DNA of 46,365 nucleotides, taken from NCBI GenBank assembly GCA_016871445.1, contig VHDH01000016.1:1-46365 (forward strand). Reading direction: 5' to 3'. The notes beneath the pieces were generated by a model. That model had not been told where the DNA came from. It saw only the letters and a list, made by a program, of their open reading frames with translations, and did no database searches. The position numbers were made by a program, and so were the translations under genes. Numbering within the stretch: the stretch's first letter is position 1; the number at the start of each line of letters is the position of its first letter. Positions 17,896 to 27,408 of this stretch are shown here, in pieces. The DNA is from Verrucomicrobiota bacterium (lineage in GTDB: Bacteria > Verrucomicrobiota > Verrucomicrobiia > Limisphaerales > SXTU01).

Positions 17896-18099
17896 TTAAA
17901 AGGAAGTTAGCAGGATCATTAAACCGCGCCAAGTTTGTTTCGCATGCCATTCGCTCTTTTACTCCCATCGGACGAACGCGCGAAAAAACCTTTTATTTGT
18001 AGTGTTTTTCTCTTGCGTGCTATGGGAACGAGGTTTTTTATGTGCGCAAGTCGCAAGACGAACTACCTAACCAAGTAACACTCAACACAAACATCAATC
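17896..18099. promoter_or_regulatory. Divergent promoter region between the ABC operon and HU gene
   Basis: The 204-bp region is AT-richer than its surroundings. Toward HU there is TTGTAG at 17997-18002 and, 18 bp on, TATGGG at 18021-18026 preceded by TGC, an extended -10-like arrangement. These are weak matches, read by eye. A long untranslated leader of about 65 bases would follow. The opposite direction must hold the promoter of the four-gene operon, which I cannot pinpoint. Confidence 0.3.
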
Positions 18100-18396
18100 A
18101 TGGCAAAAGCCCTCACCAAGTCCGCACTCGCAGGCGCCGTCGCCGAAAAGGCCGGCCTCACCCGCAAGCAGGCGTCCGGCATCCTCGCGCACCTCGCCGA
18201 GCTCGCCTACAAGAACGCCAAGAACACGTTCACCCTGCCCGGCATCGGCAAACTCGTGCTCGCCAACCGCCCCGCGCGCAAGATGATCATGCGCTTCGGC
18301 CCCAACATCGGCCAGGAGATCACCGTGCCTGCCAAGCGCGTCGTCAAGTTCCGCGTCGCCAAGGCCTGCAAGGACGCCATCCTTGGTGGGAAGTAA
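18100..18396 (+). CDS. HU-family DNA-binding protein
   Basis: A 98-residue histone-like protein, starting at ATG 18100, with MAKALTKSALAGAVAEKAGLTRKQASGILAHLAELAYK-like N-terminal helices split by the usual KAG turn, then FTLPGIGKLVLANRPARKMI, the conserved beta-arm entry (G-x-G-x-[LF]...R-x-A-R). The arm is slightly unusual: the family's usual GRNP-type sequence reads NRPARKMIMRFGPNIGQEITVPAKRVVKFR, lacking the intercalating Pro within RNP. HU dimers bend and wrap DNA and compact the nucleoid. The gene is monocistronic, ending in a strong intrinsic terminator at 18418. The codon use is very biased to C-ending codons, consistent with high expression. Confidence 0.93.
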   Translation: MAKALTKSALAGAVAEKAGLTRKQASGILAHLAELAYKNAKNTFTLPGIGKLVLANRPARKMIMRFGPNIGQEITVPAKRVVKFRVAKACKDAILGGK

Positions 18397-18417
18397 TCCG
18401 ATCTACTTTGTATTCAA

Positions 18418-18448
18418 AGCCTCCCGGCGCGAGCCGGGGGGCTTTTTT
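18418..18448 (+). terminator. Strong intrinsic terminator of the HU gene
   Basis: An 11-bp stem (AGCC-T-CCCGGC with GCCGGG-G-GGCT, one T-G pair) closes a GCGA tetraloop and runs straight into six T. It lies 22 bp past the HU stop codon. Confidence 0.93.
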
Positions 18449-18476
18449 GTTCGACCCAGTTCAGCGAGTCGAGCAA

Positions 18477-19025
18477 CTACTTAGCCAAGAGGGCCTTCTC
18501 GATGGCCTTCACCAACCCGTCTTCGTCGGGTTCGGTGCCGGTGTCAAAGCGCGCGGCGAGCTTGCCGTCCCGACCGACAAGAAACTTGGCAAAATTCCAC
18601 GTAACCGGGCCGGGCAACGGTGAACCTTTGCCCGTGAGCGCGGCGAAAAGCGGATGCTGCTCGGGGCCGGCGGCGATGCGAACTTTTTCGAACATCGGGA
18701 ACGTCACCTTGTAGTTGGCAGTGCAGAACTGTCTGATCTCCGCCGCCGTGCCCGGCTCCTGACCGCCAAAGTCATTACATGGGAAACCCATCACCACCAG
18801 GCCGCGCGCCCCGTATTTATTGTGCAATGCCTGAAGGCCGGCGTATTGCGGTGTTGCGCCACATTGCGAAGCTACATTCACAAGGAGCAGCACCTTACCG
18901 GCGAAAGGCTTAAGCGAGGTAGCCTTACCTTCGATGTCTTTTAGCGGGATGTCGGCCAGCGGCTTGGGCTGGGCGGCGACAAACTGAGTGAGGGCGGCAA
19001 ATGCAATAACAGATACAAGTTTCAT
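18477..19025 (-). CDS. Exported glutathione peroxidase family protein
   Basis: A 182-residue thiol peroxidase with an N-terminal signal peptide (MKLVSVIAFAALTQFVAAQ). The ATG at 19025 is used; the longer frame to 19121 adds a Arg/Leu-rich stretch with no signal. NVASQCGATPQYAGLQAL carries the peroxidatic Cys55 (TGT codon, so not selenocysteine), GFPCNDFGGQEPG holds the second conserved block with a possible resolving Cys, and PVTWNFAKFLVGRDG holds the catalytic Trp and Asn. The family reduces H2O2 or lipid hydroperoxides, in bacteria usually with thioredoxin rather than glutathione. With an export signal it would act in the periplasm. The gene is convergent with HU. Confidence 0.9.
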   Translation of the reverse strand: MKLVSVIAFAALTQFVAAQPKPLADIPLKDIEGKATSLKPFAGKVLLLVNVASQCGATPQYAGLQALHNKYGARGLVVMGFPCNDFGGQEPGTAAEIRQFCTANYKVTFPMFEKVRIAAGPEQHPLFAALTGKGSPLPGPVTWNFAKFLVGRDGKLAARFDTGTEPDEDGLVKAIEKALLAK

Positions 19026-19236
19026 TACGCTAGAGTAGCGCAAAGCTCGCGGGTGTCCAACCAGCGTGTGAGGCAACCTGACTCGACCGCGCGCCAGTTG
19101 GGAACCTATCCTCCCAAGCAAGCGAACCCCGTGTGGAAGAAAATATGCCGGCGGGGCGCTACGCTTCGCTTAAATTCCTTAAGCAATCCTCCCCAAACAA
19201 TTCAATCGCATCCCGGCGCATCCTCGGGATTTCCCG

Positions 19237-20418
19237 CTAGACGAGCCCGCCGTAGAACCGTTCAACCACGCGCTTGAAGTCATTGGCCTCGACCTTGACG
19301 ATGCCCATTTCACGCCGCGCGTTCTCAACGGCGTCGCTGGCATGAGCGGCGTTGACCATTATGTTCGAGCCAAACTCGCGGCGGATGGAGCCGGGCGGAG
19401 CTTTCGCGGGGTCAGTAGGACCGAGCACATCGCGGATTTTAGCGACGGCGTTTGGGCCTTCATACACCAACGCGATACACTTTTCGGTGCCCGGCTCGGC
19501 GAGTTGATCCCTCGGGCACTCGCTCTCGGCGCGACCAGACATAAAGCGAACGATGTTGTCGAACTGGTTGTCGCCAAAGACCGGCCCAAGCACCTCGCCT
19601 AACGCAGCCTCAGCTTCAGGCGGAAGGGTGAAGCCGATACTCGGATCCTTTTCGAGCACGGCTTTGGCTTTTGCGGCGATAACGCCCTTAAGCTTGCTGC
19701 GCAAAAACTCCTTTACCGGGCCGTAGAACTCCATTGCCTGTGCCGTGCTCATATGCAGCACGCGGATACCAACGATGTAGAGGCCAGTGCGCGAGAAGAA
19801 GTCGATAAGGTTACCGGGCCGGCCCGTGGCAAAACGGAAGTTGTCGGGCTTGATGAGGACCAATGTGCGCTCGACTTTGTCGCCAGGTGGATGCTCGACG
19901 CAGTCGTCGAGAACACCCCCATCCGCGTCAGAGTAACGTGCCCAGAGCTTCAACTTCACGGCAGCCTCCTCCGTGTTCGGCGCAGCGAGCACAGCCGGCT
20001 CGAAGTATCGGACCTGATCGTGCTCATCCAGCACGTAGTCGCCAAAGGTGTCGCGGATACTCTCGCCGCTGCGGCTAACGTGACTGATATTGCCCACGAC
20101 GGAGCGGACCTTGCGCACGGCGTCATCGCCCTGAAATAGCAACATCATCGAACGACGGCGGCGGCCGGTCTTAGGATCAGGGCCAAGCTCGTGAACGATG
20201 TAATCATGAATGAACTGTTGAACTTTGGTGTCCTGCGGATCAGCCGACGAAATGATTACCTTTGAGTATTCCTCTACGAGCTTTGAACACGCGCCGAACA
20301 TTCGGGCAGCGATAAGCTCCAGACCTGTTCGAGTAATAAGCCGCGCCAAGATGCCGCCGGTGCGGGACTTGGCGAGGGTGTAGGGCGTAACGATGACGTA
20401 AGCGAGTTGCTGGGCCAT
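19237..20418 (-). CDS. Tandem-domain nucleoside diphosphate kinase with degenerate first half
   Basis: A 393-residue protein about 2.7 times the usual NDP kinase length. The C-terminal half (about 183-393) has the NDPK motifs ERTLVLIKPDNF (Lys190), GSIRREFG and VNAAHASDAVENA with the phosphorylated His359 in N-x-x-H-[AS]-S-D. It carries a roughly 60-residue insertion before GAMPGTEKC-like sequence. The N-terminal half (about 1-165) is similar in layout (AYVIVTPYTLAKS, GESIRDTFGDYVL) but has VTP instead of IKP and EPAVLAAPNTEEA where the His motif should be, so it looks inactive. The enzyme would phosphorylate NDPs using ATP. It is cotranscribed with the DUF5679 gene 22 bp upstream. Confidence 0.85.
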   Translation of the reverse strand: MAQQLAYVIVTPYTLAKSRTGGILARLITRTGLELIAARMFGACSKLVEEYSKVIISSADPQDTKVQQFIHDYIVHELGPDPKTGRRRRSMMLLFQGDDAVRKVRSVVGNISHVSRSGESIRDTFGDYVLDEHDQVRYFEPAVLAAPNTEEAAVKLKLWARYSDADGGVLDDCVEHPPGDKVERTLVLIKPDNFRFATGRPGNLIDFFSRTGLYIVGIRVLHMSTAQAMEFYGPVKEFLRSKLKGVIAAKAKAVLEKDPSIGFTLPPEAEAALGEVLGPVFGDNQFDNIVRFMSGRAESECPRDQLAEPGTEKCIALVYEGPNAVAKIRDVLGPTDPAKAPPGSIRREFGSNIMVNAAHASDAVENARREMGIVKVEANDFKRVVERFYGGLV

Positions 20419-20440
20419 GAATTAGGTCGGGGAAGAGGGG

Positions 20441-20647
20441 TTAGACAACCGGCCCGGCGGGATTGCCCGGAGCGGCAGGGGTGGCAGGAACCGCCGGGGC
20501 GACCTTACCACCAAGAATCTTGAACATGACCGTGGCGCACGTTGGGCAGCGGCCCTTGATAGCCTTGCGCCCATTCTTCATCGTCTCCTCAACGGCCTCG
20601 GTGATTTCCTTCTTCGCCTTACATTTTACACAATAACCTTCGGCCAT
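20441..20647 (-). CDS. DUF5679 zinc-ribbon protein
   Basis: A 68-residue protein from the ATG at 20647 (a longer in-frame start at 20674 adds a non-conserved piece). MAEGYCVKCKAKKEI, followed by EETMKNGRKAIKGRCPTCATVMFKI, matches DUF5679: two CxxC knuckles (CVKC and CPTC) making a zinc ribbon, with the conserved T-M-K-N-G-R-x-A-x-x-G segment between them. The rest is a Pro/Ala tail. The function is unknown; the family resembles zinc-ribbon add-ons of topoisomerases and ribosome-associated proteins. It lies 22 bp upstream of the NDP kinase gene in the same direction. Confidence 0.85.
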   Translation of the reverse strand: MAEGYCVKCKAKKEITEAVEETMKNGRKAIKGRCPTCATVMFKILGGKVAPAVPATPAAPGNPAGPVV

Positions 20648-21024
20648 AGGCAATTTCTGTCGGGGCCACGACATGCGACTCCGCAGTTACTTTGTAAGAC
20701 TACGAGCCGAGCAACCGGAGTGCAACGGGGAAATCTGGCGCACGAATGCCGGGGTATATTGTGATTCTTGAAAATACTCCTATCTATCTATTTTAAAGCA
20801 TTTTATGCAGATAATTTGTTCGTCATTTTACTACCGAACGATGCATCACTTGCCCGATAGTCGTTGCAGCAGCTCGAAGGCTGGGGTCCGGTTTAAGGGA
20901 GCCTCAAATGCTGTTTGAACTGCAGCGCCAAGCCAGCGGCCAGCGCGCCCCCCCCGGAGGGCAGTTGGCGGCGGGGAAGGTCCGGATTCATTGGCAGTTT
21001 AGGACGTGGCAACATAGGGAGGGT
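20648..21024. other. AT-rich intergenic region with no gene
   Basis: About 377 bp between the DUF5679 gene and the end of the sarcosine-oxidase-like gene, both minus. Around 20760-20850 the sequence is clearly AT-rich (TTTTAAAGCATTTTATGC) and probably carries the promoter of the DUF5679-NDPK operon; I could not fix -35/-10 boxes. Beyond 20880 the sequence returns to high GC but shows no credible frame. Confidence 0.45.
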
Positions 21025-22194
21025 TCAACGCGCCCGTGCGCCTTCACCACCCATGACTTTAGGCTCACGCCAGGCAAAGCGCTTTCTCGCGGGATGTTCC
21101 TTGCCTTCAACTGCATCCGCGATGAGTTCCCCGAGCACGGGCGCGAACTTGAACGCATGCCCACTATCGCCCGCCGCAATCACAAGCCCGGGCCGCTGCG
21201 GATGGTGGTCGAGCCAGAAATTGCCGTCGAAGGTGTCACAGTAAAGGCACAACCGCGTGCCGATGAGCGGCGCGTCTGCAAGCGCGGGAAAGGTGTCACG
21301 CAGAAAGTCGCGGAAACGCGGCTCATCTTGAGGAGAAATTTCACGCGGCTCGTCGGGATGAACGCGCCGGCCGGGCCCATGGTTCGCCACCTTAAGCGTG
21401 CCGTCAGCAAGTGCAGGGAAGCCATACCAACCCGTGCGGCCAATGTCCGCTGCCCACACCGGAAAGTGTGGGGCCTGCCACTGGGTCGGATTCGCGACGC
21501 GGAAGTGCAGTACCGGCTGGCCCGTGGCCCACATCACGCCGCTCAACTCCGGCAGCAACGTTGGCGTCCACGCACCGGTCGCCAGCAGCGTGAACTCCGC
21601 TCGGAACTCACGCCCGTCCTTTGCGCGCACGCCGATGACGCGCGACTCCGTTTCCAGCAACCGCTCGAAGGCGCAGTGCTCGCACAGGCGCACGCCTTCG
21701 CGCCGCGCCCTTGCGGCCAGCCAAGCCCCAGTCTTGCTGCTCTCTGCCCAACCGCCAGTCGGATTGAGATAGCCAGCGGGATACTTATCCGCCGCCCAAG
21801 CGGGAAAGCGCTGCGCGACGGCGACGGAGTCCAGCCGTTGCAACTTTTCTCCCTGTCCCGTGAGAATTTTAAAACTCTCAAACTCAAAGCCGCCGGGCCG
21901 CATTGCCTCACGAGAGAGAACCAAGAAACCATCCTTATGAAAAAGTGTCTGCCCTGACTCCATATTCCACTCCGCCCAGCGCGCCAGAGATTTTTTACCT
22001 AAAGCAGTCCAAAAATCATCCGCCCCGTAATCCATCCGCACCACTTTACTGATGTCCGTGGACGCCGCCGTGGGCGTGGGCACCGGTCCGGGTTCGATCA
22101 CCGTCACGTCCCAGCCGCGTCGGCGCAACTCCCGCGCAGCGGTCAGGCCAAAGACCCCTGCGCCGACAATGAGGATGGAGTGGGTTGCTGCCAT
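21025..22194 (-). CDS. FAD-dependent amine oxidase, monomeric sarcosine oxidase-like
   Basis: A 389-residue flavoprotein of the DAO/MSOX family. HSILIVGAGVFGLTAARELRRRGWDVTVIE is the N-terminal FAD-binding Rossmann motif. RLCLYCDTFDGNFWLDHHP matches the region of monomeric sarcosine oxidases and N-methyltryptophan oxidase where FAD is joined to a Cys (R-x-C-x-Y). VIAAGDSGHAFKFAPVLGELIAD is the C-terminal FAD signature. It should oxidise an N-methyl or secondary amine to an imine with O2, giving H2O2. The exact substrate cannot be told from the sequence. It is the downstream gene of a minus-strand series with OYE-like and propeller genes (gaps of 64 and 71 bp). Confidence 0.87.
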   Translation of the reverse strand: MAATHSILIVGAGVFGLTAARELRRRGWDVTVIEPGPVPTPTAASTDISKVVRMDYGADDFWTALGKKSLARWAEWNMESGQTLFHKDGFLVLSREAMRPGGFEFESFKILTGQGEKLQRLDSVAVAQRFPAWAADKYPAGYLNPTGGWAESSKTGAWLAARARREGVRLCEHCAFERLLETESRVIGVRAKDGREFRAEFTLLATGAWTPTLLPELSGVMWATGQPVLHFRVANPTQWQAPHFPVWAADIGRTGWYGFPALADGTLKVANHGPGRRVHPDEPREISPQDEPRFRDFLRDTFPALADAPLIGTRLCLYCDTFDGNFWLDHHPQRPGLVIAAGDSGHAFKFAPVLGELIADAVEGKEHPARKRFAWREPKVMGGEGARAR

Positions 22195-22258
22195 ATCGAA
22201 GTGCCACTACCGTTCATCTTACTGCTTCAGGGAAAAACAACAGAGCCGCGGGATCAGT

Positions 22259-23770
22259 TTACGCTCCAACGCGTTTCTTGATTTCCTTCAACTGCGCGGC
22301 TTCGGGCTTGGCGGTGTAAAACTTGTCCAGCGGATAGCAGCCGGAAATGAGGCCGTTACGCGGGGCGGTGGTGCAGTCGCTAAAGGTGCGACATATGTGG
22401 CGTTTCTCGATTTCGCCCTTCGCCGCGGCGTCCGCGAGCATCGCCGGGTAGCTCAACACGGCGCGGCCGATGCCCACCAAGTCGGCCCAGCCGTGACGGA
22501 GTAAGTACTGCGAAACGTGCGGCAGAAATTCCTGCAAGTAACTGAGGCCGGAGCCGACCAACACCGGCGTATGGAGTTTTGGATTTTGGGTTTTGAGTTG
22601 GGCGAGGTGTCCCTTCAGCTTCCGCACGACCTGCACCTGTCGCTCCAAGTCAATCAGCGGATCGTAGGCGGGTTGGTAGCCATCGCTCGGCGGATAGGCG
22701 GCGGGTCGCTGGAGGTGCGGCGTGTAGTAGGGTGAGCCGGCAGTGGTGTTGAGAATCTTGACGCCGAGTTGCGCGCACAGCTCGGCGAACTGGAACGTCT
22801 CCGCGAGGTCAATCTGCGTCGGGTCGCTTTGGCTCACGCCGAAACCGTAGCGATACGGCAGGCACTTGCTGAAATCCTCCGGGATGCCGGGGCCGAGCTT
22901 GCCCGGCACGGACAGTGCGGGGTCGGGGCGATGCGGCACTTTGTCGAAGCAGCTCAGGCGCACCGCGAAATCAATCGGGTTCCCGCTGGCGCGGATGCCC
23001 GCGACGACCTCCCGCAGGATGCGAGTGCGGTTCTCGAAGCTGCCGCCGAACTTGCCGGGCCGCGTGTGCGCGCCGAGGAATTCGTGCAGCAGGTAGCCGT
23101 GGCAGTGCTTGATGTCCACGAAGTCCGCGCCCACGTCCCACGCGATTTTCGCCGCGCGGATGTAGTCTTGGATGAGCTGTTCAATCTCGGTGTCCGTGAA
23201 GACCTGCGCGTCGCGCGTGACCTTAAACTTGGGGTCGAGCACCGGATGACGGAAAGCAACGCGCGGCTCGTAGGTGGTCTTCGCGTTGGGTTTGCAGAAG
23301 CGCCCCGAGTGCGTGAGTTGAAAGCCGATGACCAAGTCGTCCGTCGTGCCGTAGCGCTCGGCGTGAGCCTGTTTCAAAATGCCGACCAACTCCGCGATGC
23401 CGGCTTTGTTCTGCTCGATGATGATGAGTTGGTTGGGGTTCGCGCGGCCATCAGGGCGCACGGCCATGGCTTCCGCGCCGCAAATCATCTTTGCGCCGCT
23501 CTCGCCGAAGCGCTGCCAGCGCCGACGCATTTCTTCGCTCAAGCCGCCGGTCGTCGTGCCGTCCCAGCCTTCCATCGGATGAAGCGCGATGCGGTTGCCG
23601 ACGTGCTTGCCATTGATGGTGAAATTTGGCACCGGCTCAGCGAGCGGGGAATTTTTGCTGGCAATGGCTTCTTCGCACGGCAGGTCAATGCCGAGCGTCG
23701 CACAATGTTTACGGAAGTCCTCGACAGTTTTGAGCGAGGGGATGCGGGTGAGTTTGAAGGCTTCGGTCAT
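22259..23770 (-). CDS. OYE-family NADH:flavin oxidoreductase
   Basis: A 503-residue FMN enzyme. The ATG at 23770 is used; the frame to 23845 adds an overlap with the upstream gene. The TIM barrel begins with NRIALHPMEGWDGTT and continues with GFQLTHSGRFCKPN (substrate/FMN His), DIKHCHGYLLHEFLGAHTR, a GGSFENRTRILREVV motif typical of the Old Yellow Enzyme superfamily, and VGSGLSYLQEFLPHV near the FMN-phosphate region. At about 500 residues it is longer than simple OYEs, and the C-terminus has a Cys-containing tail (HICRTFSDCTTAP), but the four-Cys cluster of the Fe-S branch (dienoyl-CoA reductase, TMA dehydrogenase) is not evident. It may act with the neighbouring amine oxidase. A heptamer run is located at about residue 390-398. 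Confidence 0.83.
   Translation of the reverse strand: MTEAFKLTRIPSLKTVEDFRKHCATLGIDLPCEEAIASKNSPLAEPVPNFTINGKHVGNRIALHPMEGWDGTTTGGLSEEMRRRWQRFGESGAKMICGAEAMAVRPDGRANPNQLIIIEQNKAGIAELVGILKQAHAERYGTTDDLVIGFQLTHSGRFCKPNAKTTYEPRVAFRHPVLDPKFKVTRDAQVFTDTEIEQLIQDYIRAAKIAWDVGADFVDIKHCHGYLLHEFLGAHTRPGKFGGSFENRTRILREVVAGIRASGNPIDFAVRLSCFDKVPHRPDPALSVPGKLGPGIPEDFSKCLPYRYGFGVSQSDPTQIDLAETFQFAELCAQLGVKILNTTAGSPYYTPHLQRPAAYPPSDGYQPAYDPLIDLERQVQVVRKLKGHLAQLKTQNPKLHTPVLVGSGLSYLQEFLPHVSQYLLRHGWADLVGIGRAVLSYPAMLADAAAKGEIEKRHICRTFSDCTTAPRNGLISGCYPLDKFYTAKPEAAQLKEIKKRVGA
22574..22601. repeat. Four heptanucleotide units inside the OYE-like gene
   Basis: GAGTTTT, GGATTTT, GGGTTTT and GAGTTGG lie end to end (7-bp period). 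On the coding (minus) strand they encode QLKTQNPKL, a hydrophilic insertion before the conserved TPVLVGSG strand. Confidence 0.7.
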
Positions 23771-23841
23771 GGGCAGTTGTCTAGTCCCTGTCCTGCACGC
23801 TCCACCACAAGGAGCCGATTGGGAGAAACGAACCGCTTGGT

Positions 23842-25170
23842 TCAACGTGCGGCGCGCGGGCCAGGCTTTTCCTGCAGCCGGTAAAGTGCCGTGTCTGTGC
23901 GGAGGAAGAGCGCGTTGTCAGCTACGGCGAGGGAGGCGAAAATCTTGCCAGGAAGCTGGTTCTTCTCCAGCACCTCGAACTGTTTGCCAGGCCGTAAGAC
24001 CGTGGTGAGGCCCTCGCGGTTATGGAGGTAGATTTTGCCGTCGGCAAAGGTAGGCGAGGCGCTGTAGTTGCCACCGAGCCGCTCGCGGTAATACTCCTTG
24101 CCGGTCTTGGCATCCAGGCAAGTCAGCAGCCCACCGGCGTCGGTGAGAAAGTAGAGTTCATCGCCGACAAGCAGCGGCGAGGGCATGGTGGGGGCGCCCT
24201 TGTCGTAGCGCCAGGCGATCTCGGGTTTTTCTAGACCCTCATATTTCAGCGCGAGAATTTGCGCCTTCATGAAGCCAGTGCTCATGTAGATCATCCCGTG
24301 CCCGACGACGGGGCGCGGTGTGAGGGAAAAGCCGAGCTGGCCGTACTTCACGCGCCAAAGTTCCTTGCCCCGTTCGTCGTAGCCGTAAATCCAGTCGGAG
24401 GCAGGGGAAACGATTTGTTCCTGACCATTGATCGTCAGGATGAGCGGTGTGCCATAGGATTTCTTGAGCTGCGGGTTCTTGTTCATCTCGCCAGAACGCG
24501 TCGTCTTCCACGCGAGTTTGCCGGTGCGCTTGTCCAGCGCGGCGATGAACTGCTGGTCGCTACCGTCGAGGTGGAAGACCATGAGGTTCTTCCAAATGAC
24601 GGGCGTGCTACCCGGGCCGTTCTCGTGCATAACCACGAGGTCGGTATTGGTCCAGAGCACTTTGCCCGTGCGGGTGTCGAGGCAGGCATTGCCCAGCGCC
24701 CCGAAATGGCAGTAAAGCTTCCCTTCCTCGATGACCGGCGTGCCGGAGGCGTAGCTATTGAGAGTGTGAACCCATTGCGGCTCGCGCAACGACAGGAGTG
24801 GAATGTTTTGCGTGAGCTTGCCGGTGTCACGATCCACGCAAAGCGCGCGGAGTTCCACCTTCTCCAAGAGGGTCAGGGCTTGGTCGCCCGTGTTGGCCTT
24901 TAGCCGGCGCGCGACGTCTTCGGGCTTCGCGGCGGTCTCAAGAGCGGTGGTGAGCCAGATGTTTTTTCCCTCGATGACCGGCGAGGACCACGCGCGGCCG
25001 GGCAACTCGGATTTCCAAGCGACGTTCTTTGTTTCGCTCCACTCGGCGGGCAATCCTTTGCCGACGGCAAGGCCTTGGCCGGTGGGGCCGCGCCATTCGG
25101 GCCATTCGGCGGCGGCGAGGAGTTGGGCGGCGGACAGGGCAAGGGCGGCTACGGCGCAGGAAGTTTTCAT
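23842..25170 (-). CDS. Exported PQQ-like beta-propeller protein
   Basis: A 442-residue protein with a signal peptide (MKTSCAVAALALSAAQLLAAA) and at least six repeats of the PQQ-propeller kind (BamB/alcohol-dehydrogenase type), e.g. PEWRGPTGQGLAVGKGLP at the start, TRTGKVLWTNTDLV, KRTGKLAWKTTRSG, ERGKELWRVKYG, AKTGKEYYRERLGG. Such propellers with WPxWRGP at the front are frequent exported PVC proteins and are thought to act as scaffolds or sugar/alcohol-binding proteins; many do not bind PQQ. It precedes the OYE-like gene by 71 bp in the same direction. Confidence 0.87.
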   Translation of the reverse strand: MKTSCAVAALALSAAQLLAAAEWPEWRGPTGQGLAVGKGLPAEWSETKNVAWKSELPGRAWSSPVIEGKNIWLTTALETAAKPEDVARRLKANTGDQALTLLEKVELRALCVDRDTGKLTQNIPLLSLREPQWVHTLNSYASGTPVIEEGKLYCHFGALGNACLDTRTGKVLWTNTDLVVMHENGPGSTPVIWKNLMVFHLDGSDQQFIAALDKRTGKLAWKTTRSGEMNKNPQLKKSYGTPLILTINGQEQIVSPASDWIYGYDERGKELWRVKYGQLGFSLTPRPVVGHGMIYMSTGFMKAQILALKYEGLEKPEIAWRYDKGAPTMPSPLLVGDELYFLTDAGGLLTCLDAKTGKEYYRERLGGNYSASPTFADGKIYLHNREGLTTVLRPGKQFEVLEKNQLPGKIFASLAVADNALFLRTDTALYRLQEKPGPRAAR

Positions 25171-25278
25171 GAGATAAGCTGGCTTAGAAAAGAGAAACGC
25201 GGGCAGAAGTCAATCCCAGCATCACCAAAGCAACTGGGTGGCTGGCCTCAGGGGGCCTCCTTGACCGACCGCGTCGGC

Positions 25279-26664
<1,386 letters not shown>

Positions 26665-26728
26665 GGTTGGCTTTCAGGCTTCAACAGTCAGCCTTTGAGG
26701 GCCGAGACTGAAACGCTTTGCCGGTGGC

Positions 26729-27196
26729 TCAAAGCGGACGGATCTTGAACAATGGCTGGCCAAACTCGACCGGCTTGGAGCTTTCGGCGACGACAGCCGT
26801 GACGACACCCCGCATCTCGGCCTTGATCTCGTTCATGACTTTCATGGCCTCGATGATGCAAACCACGGTGTCGGGGCCGACCTCGCTGCCCACATCCACG
26901 TAGGGAGCAGCTTCGGGAGACGGGGTACGATAAAACGTCCCGATCATCGGCGATTTGATTTCAGAATCCCCCGGCAAGCTGGCGGCGGCAGCGGGGGCCA
27001 ACGTTGGTGCGGATAACGCCGCCACCGGAGCGGGGCTGGCGAACTGCTGAACCACGGGGGCATCCTCGTAAGTAACCGACCCACCAAGGTTGCCGCGTTT
27101 AAGCCGGATTTTGAACTCCTGCTTTTCCAACTCGAACTCCGCTATGGAGTTCTTCTTCATCAAATCAATGATGGCTTTGATGTCTTTTAGGTCCAC
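26729..27196 (-). CDS. accB: Biotin carboxyl carrier protein of acetyl-CoA carboxylase
   Basis: A 155-residue carrier. The GTG at 27196 is chosen because a strong GGAGGA ribosome-binding site (27201-27206) lies four bases upstream and the protein then begins MDLKDIKAIIDLM, as in AccB; a TTG at 27208 would put the ribosome-binding site inside the gene. An N-terminal helical segment is followed by an Ala/Pro linker (about 50-75), then the biotinyl domain (about 80-155) with GTFYRTPSPEAAPYVDVG ('thumb') and EAMKVMNEI, in which Lys119 is biotinylated (the more usual sequence is EAMKMMNEI). Partner: AccC, next gene. Confidence 0.94.
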   Translation of the reverse strand: MDLKDIKAIIDLMKKNSIAEFELEKQEFKIRLKRGNLGGSVTYEDAPVVQQFASPAPVAALSAPTLAPAAAASLPGDSEIKSPMIGTFYRTPSPEAAPYVDVGSEVGPDTVVCIIEAMKVMNEIKAEMRGVVTAVVAESSKPVEFGQPLFKIRPL

Positions 27197-27200
27197 AGAG

Positions 27201-27206
27201 TCCTCC
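27201..27206 (-). promoter_or_regulatory. Ribosome-binding site deciding the accB start
   Basis: GGAGGA four bases before the GTG at 27196. It supports that start over the TTG at 27208. Confidence 0.7.
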
Positions 27207-27408
27207 AAGTTGGGAGATGCGAGACGTTATGAGAGCAATTGCTCATTCGCTGGGAAAGGCGAGGCGGGCAAGCCGAACCGCGCTTTCTCGTTTCAATGGG
27301 AATGAAGGTTAAAGAGGGGGAGCACAGGGCGTCAAGCAGACTTTCCAGCAGGCAATCTCCATGAGGCCTACCCACAAAACCGATAGTTTCTTTTAAAAAA
27401 TCCACCAC

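Noticed and set aside
18477-19025. Selenocysteine in the glutathione peroxidase-like protein
   Set aside because: The peroxidatic residue is encoded by TGT, an ordinary cysteine codon.
20908-21957. A 349-codon + strand frame
   Set aside because: Overlaps the sarcosine-oxidase-like gene in antisense and lacks recognisable domains.
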